In this document: piece after piece, positions 58,893 through 64,000 of the stretch | Layout: every line of letters begins with the position of its first letter | Position numbering within the stretch: position 1 is the stretch's first letter | Assembly (NCBI RefSeq): GCF_016925675.1 | Contig: NZ_CP070506.1 | Coordinates: 4,772,501 to 4,836,500 of the forward strand | Origin: Pseudomonas hygromyciniae | Lineage (GTDB): Bacteria > Pseudomonadota > Gammaproteobacteria > Pseudomonadales > Pseudomonadaceae | Length of the DNA: 64,000 nucleotides | Direction: 5' to 3' | Program-made: the position numbers and the translations under genes | The notes under the pieces: generated by a model | What the model saw: the letters and a program-made list of their open reading frames with translations, nothing else | The model's database searches: none | Told to the model about the DNA's origin: nothing

Positions 58893-59672
58893 ATGCTGAT
58901 GGTGATTTCCCCAGCCAAAACTCTCGATTTCGAGACCCCGCCGGCAACCCCGCACTTCACCCAGCCGCAGTACCTGGACCATTCCCAGGAATTGATCGAG
59001 CAGCTGCGCGAGCTGAGCCCGGCGCAGATCAGTGAGCTGATGCATGTTTCCGACAAGATCGGCGGCCTCAACGCCGCACGTTTCGGCAGTTGGACCCCAG
59101 CCTTCACCCCAGCCAATGCCAAGCAGGCGCTGCTGGCCTTCAAGGGTGATGTCTACACCGGCCTCAATGCCCAGACCTTCAACGACGCCGACTTCGCCTA
59201 CGCCCAGGACCACCTGCGCATGCTCTCGGGCCTATACGGCCTGCTGCGCCCGCTGGACCTGATGATGCCGTACCGCCTGGAGATGGGCACCAAGCTGGCC
59301 AATGCCCGTGGCAAGGACCTGTACGCCTTCTGGGGCACACGCATCAGCGAGTGGCTCAATGAAGCCCTGGCCGAGCAAGGCGATGACGTGCTGCTGAACC
59401 TGGCCTCCAACGAGTACTTCTCGGCGGTCAAGCGCCCGGCGCTCAATGCGCGGATCATCAACACCGAGTTCAAGGACTTGAAGAACGGCCAGTACAAGAT
59501 CATCAGCTTCTACGCCAAGAAGGCCCGGGGCATGATGAGCCGCTTCGTGATCGAAGAACGCATCAACGACCCGGCCCAGCTAAAGCAGTTCGATGTGCAG
59601 GGTTACCGCTTCAATGCCGAGCAATCCAAGCCGGACAACCTGGTGTTTTTGCGCGATCACGCACCGGATTGA
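58893..59672 (+). CDS. yaaA: Peroxide stress protein YaaA (DUF328)
   Basis: These 259 residues open with the family hallmark [14 protein letters not shown] and contain [21 protein letters not shown] and [11 protein letters not shown]. YaaA lowers free iron and protects DNA during peroxide stress in E. coli. It has also been described as a DNA-binding helix-hairpin-helix fold. A REPIN follows the stop. Confidence 0.93.
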   Translation: MLMVISPAKTLDFETPPATPHFTQPQYLDHSQELIEQLRELSPAQISELMHVSDKIGGLNAARFGSWTPAFTPANAKQALLAFKGDVYTGLNAQTFNDADFAYAQDHLRMLSGLYGLLRPLDLMMPYRLEMGTKLANARGKDLYAFWGTRISEWLNEALAEQGDDVLLNLASNEYFSAVKRPALNARIINTEFKDLKNGQYKIISFYAKKARGMMSRFVIEERINDPAQLKQFDVQGYRFNAEQSKPDNLVFLRDHAPD

Positions 59673-59688
59673 GGCTGCACCCGGCTTA

Positions 59689-59783
59689 AAATGTGGGAGC
59701 GGGCTTGCTCGCGAAAGCGGTGTATCAGTCACCGGATAGATTGACTGAAGCACCGCTTTCGCGAGCAAGCCCGCTCCCACATT
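59689..59783. repeat. REPIN-type inverted repeat pair
   Basis: The arms AAATGTGGGAGCGGGCTTGC and complement have an inner GCGGTG..CACCGC stem. It marks the boundary between yaaA and the algD control region. Confidence 0.92.
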
Positions 59784-59815
59784 TGCCCTACATTCCTTCA
59801 GTAGAATCGTCATTA

Positions 59816-59829
59816 TTTTGGCGCCAAAA
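59816..59829. promoter_or_regulatory. 14-bp perfect palindrome upstream of algD
   Basis: TTTTGGCGCCAAAA lies in AT-rich DNA, about 715 bases before the algD ATG. It has the symmetry of a dimeric regulator site. No known owner is proposed. Confidence 0.5.
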
Positions 59830-60043
59830 ATATTTCTTCAGAATTCATAACGTTTCTTTCACTCGACATTCGTCAGCTTTTTTCGTAGTGGCACCACTTT
59901 TTTAAAACAGTAGTGGCATAAAACTATATCCCCGCGCCAACTCCCTATATCCACTCGCCAAATCTGCAAGTGCTATCAATATAGTACTAGTGCCATCTTT
60001 CCTAATATTTCAAGAAATTTCGAGAAACAGGATGAGCGGCCAG

Positions 60044-60070
60044 GAACTATGCCAAAAAGTGCCGCTCATA
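60044..60070 (+). promoter_or_regulatory. Possible AlgU (sigma-22) promoter for algD
   Basis: GAACTA, 16 bases, TCATA. The AlgU consensus is GAACTT, 16-17 bases, TCtgA. The -35 differs at one base and spacing is correct. It would give a leader of about 465 bases, somewhat longer than in P. aeruginosa. Confidence 0.45.
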
Positions 60071-60133
60071 CCACCGGTAACGATTATCTCTGTTCTTGTG
60101 CGATATGACTTACACACCGACCAACGGAAGTAG

Positions 60134-60156
60134 CAAAGTTGTCACATACAACTTTG
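60134..60156 (+). promoter_or_regulatory. Inverted repeat in the algD leader
   Basis: CAAAGTTGT-CACAT-ACAACTTTG has perfect nine-base arms with a five-base loop. It could be an operator in DNA or a stem-loop in the mRNA leader. Confidence 0.55.
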
Positions 60157-60542
60157 ACTCCTCGGTCTAATTACCAACTGTTTAGTTGAGGGCGGGCGAT
60201 CAGGTTGCATGACCATCCCCTACAAGGCCAAGGCTAAAGCCTACCTAAATGAGCCAGTGATACAACCCAAGGCACTGATAGTTATGGGCTAAACGTCCAT
60301 ATCAAGGCTTTGCGGCACTGACGCCAGATCCTTCTCCGCGAAGGCTGGCTGCATTTCAGGGCAAGCCCCAACAATAAGGCCAAGTTGCGCACAACTTGAG
60401 TGCATTAGTTAGTCACTCGACTTTTAACATGCCTGCACATGAGATTACCGTGTCTATTCACGGTATTACCTAGTGCATGAGTGACGCTTGAAAACATGAA
60501 CTCCGGCCATCTAATGGCGTGATAAAGATAGAGGTAAATGCG

Positions 60543-61859
60543 ATGCGCATCAGCATATTTGGTTTGGGTTACGTGGGCGCAGTCTGTGCCGGTTGCCTGT
60601 CTGCACGGGGCCATGAAGTGGTCGGTGTAGACATTTCCAAGGATAAGATCGACCTGATCAACGCGGGCAAATCCCCCATCGTTGAACCGGGCCTGGGCGA
60701 ACTGTTGAGCCAGGGCATTGCCACCGGCCGGTTGCGCGGTACCACCAACTTCGCCGACGCCATCCGCGATACCGACCTGTCGATGATTTGCGTCGGCACG
60801 CCCAGCAAGAAAAACGGCGACCTGGAACTCAACTACATCGAAGCGGTATGCCGCGAAATCGGTTTTGTGCTGCGTGACAAGACCACTCGCCACACCATCG
60901 TGGTGCGCAGCACCGTATTGCCCGGCACCGTGGCCAACGTGGTAATCCCGATCCTCGAAGACTGCTCCGGCAAAAAAGCCGGCGTCGACTTCGGTGTCGC
61001 GGTCAACCCGGAGTTCCTGCGCGAATCCACCGCCATCGCCGACTACGACCAGCCCCCGATGACCGTGATCGGTGAACTGGACAAAGCCTCGGGCGACGTC
61101 CTGCAGTCGCTGTACGAAGAGCTCGATGCACCGATCATCCGCAAGGACATCGCTGTTGCCGAGATGATCAAGTACACCTGCAACGTGTGGCACGCCACCA
61201 AAGTCACCTTCGCCAACGAAATCGGCAACATCGCCAAGGCCGTGGGCGTCGATGGTCGCGAAGTGATGGACGTGGTCTGCCAGGACAAGACCCTCAACCT
61301 GTCCCAGTACTACATGCGCCCAGGCTTTGCCTTCGGCGGCTCGTGTCTGCCCAAGGACGTGCGCGCCCTGACCTACCGCGCCAGCTCCCTGGATGTGGAG
61401 GCGCCGCTGCTCAACTCGCTGATGCGCAGCAACGAATCCCAGGTGCAGAACGCCTTCGACATCGTCTCCAGCCACGACAAGCGCAAGGTCGCCCTGCTGG
61501 GCCTGAGCTTCAAGGCCGGCACCGATGACCTGCGCGAAAGCCCACTGGTAGAGCTGGCGGAAATGCTGATCGGCAAGGGCTTTGACCTGAGCATCTACGA
61601 CAGCAATGTCGAATACGCCCGTGTGCACGGGGCGAACAAGGACTACATCGAAGGCAAGATCCCCCACGTGTCGTCCCTGCTCAACTCGGACTTCGACGAT
61701 GTAATCAACAACAGCGACGTGATCATCCTCGGCAACCGCGACGAGAAATTCCGCGCCCTGGCGCAGAACGCCCCGCACGGCAAGCAAGTGATCGACCTGG
61801 TGGGCTTCATGTCCCAGGCCACCAGTGTGAATGGCCGTACCGAAGGCATTTGCTGGTAA
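60543..61859 (+). CDS. algD: GDP-mannose 6-dehydrogenase
   Basis: This 438-residue NAD-dependent enzyme oxidises GDP-mannose to GDP-mannuronate in a four-electron reaction, the committed step of alginate synthesis. The N-terminal Rossmann motif is MRISIFGLGYVGAVCAGCLS. The catalytic Cys lies in FGGSCLPKDVRAL near residue 268. The central helix has EMIKYTCNVWHATKVTFANE. ATG at 60543 has GAGGT about 8 bases upstream; an in-frame start 24 bases earlier would give an extra tail. It is the first gene of the alginate operon. Confidence 0.97.
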   Translation: MRISIFGLGYVGAVCAGCLSARGHEVVGVDISKDKIDLINAGKSPIVEPGLGELLSQGIATGRLRGTTNFADAIRDTDLSMICVGTPSKKNGDLELNYIEAVCREIGFVLRDKTTRHTIVVRSTVLPGTVANVVIPILEDCSGKKAGVDFGVAVNPEFLRESTAIADYDQPPMTVIGELDKASGDVLQSLYEELDAPIIRKDIAVAEMIKYTCNVWHATKVTFANEIGNIAKAVGVDGREVMDVVCQDKTLNLSQYYMRPGFAFGGSCLPKDVRALTYRASSLDVEAPLLNSLMRSNESQVQNAFDIVSSHDKRKVALLGLSFKAGTDDLRESPLVELAEMLIGKGFDLSIYDSNVEYARVHGANKDYIEGKIPHVSSLLNSDFDDVINNSDVIILGNRDEKFRALAQNAPHGKQVIDLVGFMSQATSVNGRTEGICW

Positions 61860-61873
61860 CAGCAACGGCAAGT

Positions 61874-61916
61874 TTCAAGCTGCAAGTGTCCTGATCCCCA
61901 GCGCTTGCAGCTTGAA
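61874..61916 (+). promoter_or_regulatory. Hairpin between algD and alg8
   Basis: TTCAAGCTGCAAG and CTTGCAGCTTGAA are perfect 13-base arms with a 17-base loop, and no T run follows. It lies 14 bases after the algD stop and ends 26 bases before alg8. It may be an mRNA-processing or stability element that sets the algD to alg8 ratio. Confidence 0.6.
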
Positions 61917-61942
61917 GCCTTCTTCACCTTCGGATGACGCTT

Positions 61943-63424
61943 ATGTCCAAGTTAAAACACGTACTGCTCCAATCCGCCGGCTGGCTGTTCTTCCTGAGCC
62001 TGCTGATGGGACTCGCCCTGCTGCTACCGGCGAGTACGTTCGACTCCGAGTCGAAGAATTTTATTTTCCTGATTGGCGCCGTGGGTATCTGGCGCTACTC
62101 GATGGGGGCGACGCATTTCTTTCGCGGCATGCTGTTCCTGTACGTCGTCTACCCGCACCTGCGGCGCAAAGTGCGCAAGCTGGGCAAGGCGGCGGACCCC
62201 TCCCATGTGTTCCTGATGGTCACCAGTTTTCGCATCGACGCGCTGACCACCGCCCAGGTCTACAGCTCGGTGATTCGCGAGGCCATTGAGTGCGGCTTCC
62301 CCACCACCGTGGTCTGCTCCCTGGTGGAAATGTCCGATGAGCTGCTGGTCAAGAGCCTCTGGGAAAAGATGAACCCACCGGATCACGTCAAGCTCGACTT
62401 CGTGCGTATCGCCGGCACCGGCAAGCGCGATGGCCTGGCCTTCGGCTTTCGGGCGATCTCCCGCCACCTGCCGGACGACCGCGCCGTGGTTGCGGTAATC
62501 GACGGCGACACCGTGCTCGGCGAAGGCGTGGTACGCAAGACCGTGCCGTGGTTCCAGCTGTTCGGCAATGTCGGCGGCCTGACCACCAACGAGTTCTGCG
62601 AAGTACGCGGCGGCTACATCATGAGCGAGTGGCACAAACTGCGCTTCGCCCAGCGCCACATCAACATGTGCTCCATGGCCCTGTCCAAGCGTGTGCTGAC
62701 CATGACCGGGCGCATGTCGGTGTTCCGTGCCAGCGTAGTCACCGACCCCGGCTTTATCGCCGACGTGGAAAGCGACTCGCTGCAGCACTGGCGCCTGGGC
62801 CGCTTCAAATTCCTCACCGGGGATGACAAGTCCAGCTGGTTCAGCCTGATGCGCCTGGGCTACGACACCTTCTACGTGCCCGATGCAGCAATCAACACCG
62901 TAGAACACCCACCGGAAAAGAGCTTTATCAAGGCCAGCCGCAAGCTGATGTTCCGCTGGTACGGCAACAACCTGCGCCAGAACTCCCGGGCCCTGGGCTT
63001 GGGTATGCAGCGGTTGGGCCTGTTCACCAGCGTGGTGCTGTTCGACCAGCGTGTGTCGATGTGGACCTCGCTGCTGGGCCTGACCGTGGCGATCATCGCC
63101 ACCTTCAAGTACGGCGGCGCGTTCATCCTCGCTTACCTTTTGTGGATTGGCATCACGCGCCTGATCCTGACCCTGTTGTTGTCGTGCTCCGGCCACAGGA
63201 TCGGCCCCGCCTACCCGGCGATTCTCTATTACAACCAGATCATGGGCGCGCTGGTGAAGATCTACGTGTTCTTCCGCCTTGATCAACAGTCCTGGACCCG
63301 CCAGGACACCAAACTGACCCGCGATTTGGCCAGCTTTCAACGTTGGTTCAACACCTGGTCGTCTCGGACCATGACCTTCTCCGCCGGCAGCATTTTCGTC
63401 GCCGTGTTGCTGATGATGGTCTGA
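61943..63424 (+). CDS. alg8: Alginate polymerase, glycosyltransferase family 2
   Basis: This 493-residue inner-membrane synthase polymerises mannuronate. Two or three helices near the N-terminus and several near 370-420 and 480 flank the cytoplasmic catalytic domain, with DGDT ([11 protein letters not shown]), the acidic [15 protein letters not shown] and RKLMFRW. The start is taken as ATG at 61943 ([10 protein letters not shown]), nine bases after an upstream in-frame ATG, matching the family's usual length of 494. It works with Alg44, which supplies the c-di-GMP switch. Confidence 0.95.
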   Translation: MSKLKHVLLQSAGWLFFLSLLMGLALLLPASTFDSESKNFIFLIGAVGIWRYSMGATHFFRGMLFLYVVYPHLRRKVRKLGKAADPSHVFLMVTSFRIDALTTAQVYSSVIREAIECGFPTTVVCSLVEMSDELLVKSLWEKMNPPDHVKLDFVRIAGTGKRDGLAFGFRAISRHLPDDRAVVAVIDGDTVLGEGVVRKTVPWFQLFGNVGGLTTNEFCEVRGGYIMSEWHKLRFAQRHINMCSMALSKRVLTMTGRMSVFRASVVTDPGFIADVESDSLQHWRLGRFKFLTGDDKSSWFSLMRLGYDTFYVPDAAINTVEHPPEKSFIKASRKLMFRWYGNNLRQNSRALGLGMQRLGLFTSVVLFDQRVSMWTSLLGLTVAIIATFKYGGAFILAYLLWIGITRLILTLLLSCSGHRIGPAYPAILYYNQIMGALVKIYVFFRLDQQSWTRQDTKLTRDLASFQRWFNTWSSRTMTFSAGSIFVAVLLMMV

Positions 63425-63461
63425 CCCTGCCAAGCCTGAATTAACTTAAGGAAATGCCCTG

Positions 63462-64000
63462 ATGAACAGTCAAGTAAACGCCAACGTTGTCCACGAATCC
63501 GAAGCCCAGCGCCAACATGCCCGGGTGAAAATCCCGGCCAAGCTGCGCTTCTTCGGTGCCGACCGCACGCCCATGGAAGTGCGGGTCATCGACCTCTCCG
63601 CCGGCGGCCTGGCTTTCAATGCCGCCCAGCAACCGCTGAAGGTCGGCGATGTGCATAAAGCGCGCCTGCAGTTTGTCATCGACAACCTCGGCCTGGCGAT
63701 GGACGTGGAGCTGTTGATCCGCTCCCACGACCGCCAGACCGGCCGCACCGGCTGCCAGTTCCAGAACCTGGATGCCCAGGATATTTCCACCCTGCGGCAC
63801 TTGATCACTTCGCACCTCTCCGGCGATATCGTGACCATGGGCGACGTACTGGCGACCCTGCAGCGCGACAACTTCACCAAGGCGCGCAAGGTCAAGGACA
63901 GCGGCAGCGGCATGAGCGCCTTTGGCCGCCTGCGCGCCGTGACCTTCAGCCTGGCAATCTTCCTGGTAGGCCTGGCCGCGTTCGGGTTTGTGTTCAAGTC
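63462..64000 (+). CDS. alg44: Alginate co-polymerase Alg44, PilZ protein (partial, cut by window end)
   Basis: The first 179 residues are visible. The N-terminal PilZ domain keeps the c-di-GMP residues Arg 17 and Arg 21 (EAQRQHARVK) and Asp 44, Ser 46 and Gly 49 (VIDLSAGGLAF), at the same numbers as in the P. aeruginosa protein. A transmembrane helix begins near residue 160 (LRAVTFSLAIFLVGLAAFGF). The periplasmic HlyD-like part lies beyond the window. TAAGGAA precedes the ATG. Confidence 0.96.
   Translation, partial: MNSQVNANVVHESEAQRQHARVKIPAKLRFFGADRTPMEVRVIDLSAGGLAFNAAQQPLKVGDVHKARLQFVIDNLGLAMDVELLIRSHDRQTGRTGCQFQNLDAQDISTLRHLITSHLSGDIVTMGDVLATLQRDNFTKARKVKDSGSGMSAFGRLRAVTFSLAIFLVGLAAFGFVFK

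Larger units (their letters stand above)
59784..60542 (+). other. Long AT-rich algD control region and leader
   Basis: About 760 bases without a gene precede algD. AlgD in P. aeruginosa also has a long leader and distant regulator sites. It contains the palindrome at 59816, repeated TGGCA(C/T) elements near 59888, 59908 and, inverted, 59993, an AlgU-like promoter at 60044, and inverted repeats at 60134-60156, 60381-60398 and 60446-60465. Several TGGCA copies resemble AmrZ half-sites, which is inference. Confidence 0.65.

Overview
The window is chromosomal DNA from a fluorescent Pseudomonas, most likely of the P. fluorescens group. The evidence is high-GC coding with strong third-position GC bias, many REPIN-type inverted repeats with arms like GTGGGAGCGGGCTTGCTCGCGA, and Pseudomonas gene blocks: oprB-gcd, asrA-icp, cumA-tadA, pdxJ-recO-era-rnc-lepB-lepA, lptGF/pepA/holC/valS, aapJQMP, moaCDE and algD-alg8-alg44. 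No rRNA, tRNA, CRISPR array, insertion sequence or prophage was seen.

Layout. 1-4.3 kb: end of a TonB-dependent receptor, a carbohydrate porin and membrane glucose dehydrogenase (periplasmic glucose uptake and oxidation). 4.4-7.1 kb: a nested repeat and a GGDEF/EAL membrane protein. 7.4-15 kb: a Lon-family protease behind a good sigma-32 promoter, a chagasin-like inhibitor, a YhhN-family membrane protein, cmoAB (tRNA wobble modification), and cumA-tadA. 15-21.2 kb: a minus-strand block, lepA-lepB-rnc-era-recO-pdxJ. The recO start is out of frame across a run of ten G. 21.2-32.6 kb: lptFG, pepA, holC, valS, rlmF, an HU gene, ndpA and a membrane-anchored glutaredoxin. 32.7-34.6 kb: small accessory genes.

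34.8-44.7 kb is the most distinctive region. It holds a NarL-type response regulator and a free-standing receiver-Hpt protein, with no histidine kinase in the window. They are divergent from an eight-gene chaperone-usher operon made almost entirely of DUF1120 pilins. Six secreted subunits, one of them a two-domain protein, share a Cys-Cys spacing of exactly 39 residues in all seven domains and end in Tyr-Leu. The two-domain subunit lacks an N-terminal donor strand, which fits a tip adhesin. An imperfect 17-bp inverted repeat lies in the divergent promoter region.

44.7-64 kb: a CynX/NimT-type transporter; a repeat cluster carrying a decayed copy of the aapP 3' end; aapPMQJ (amino-acid uptake) behind a sigma-54-like promoter; an esterase; rhlB; a DauA-like dehydrogenase; moaCDE; PIN-PhoH; a deacetylase with an altered motif; yaaA; a long structured algD leader; and the start of the alginate operon, cut by the window end inside alg44.

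C-di-GMP control recurs: an EAL protein near the start of the window and the PilZ domain of Alg44 at its end. Surface attachment and exopolysaccharide are the main themes of the non-housekeeping parts.
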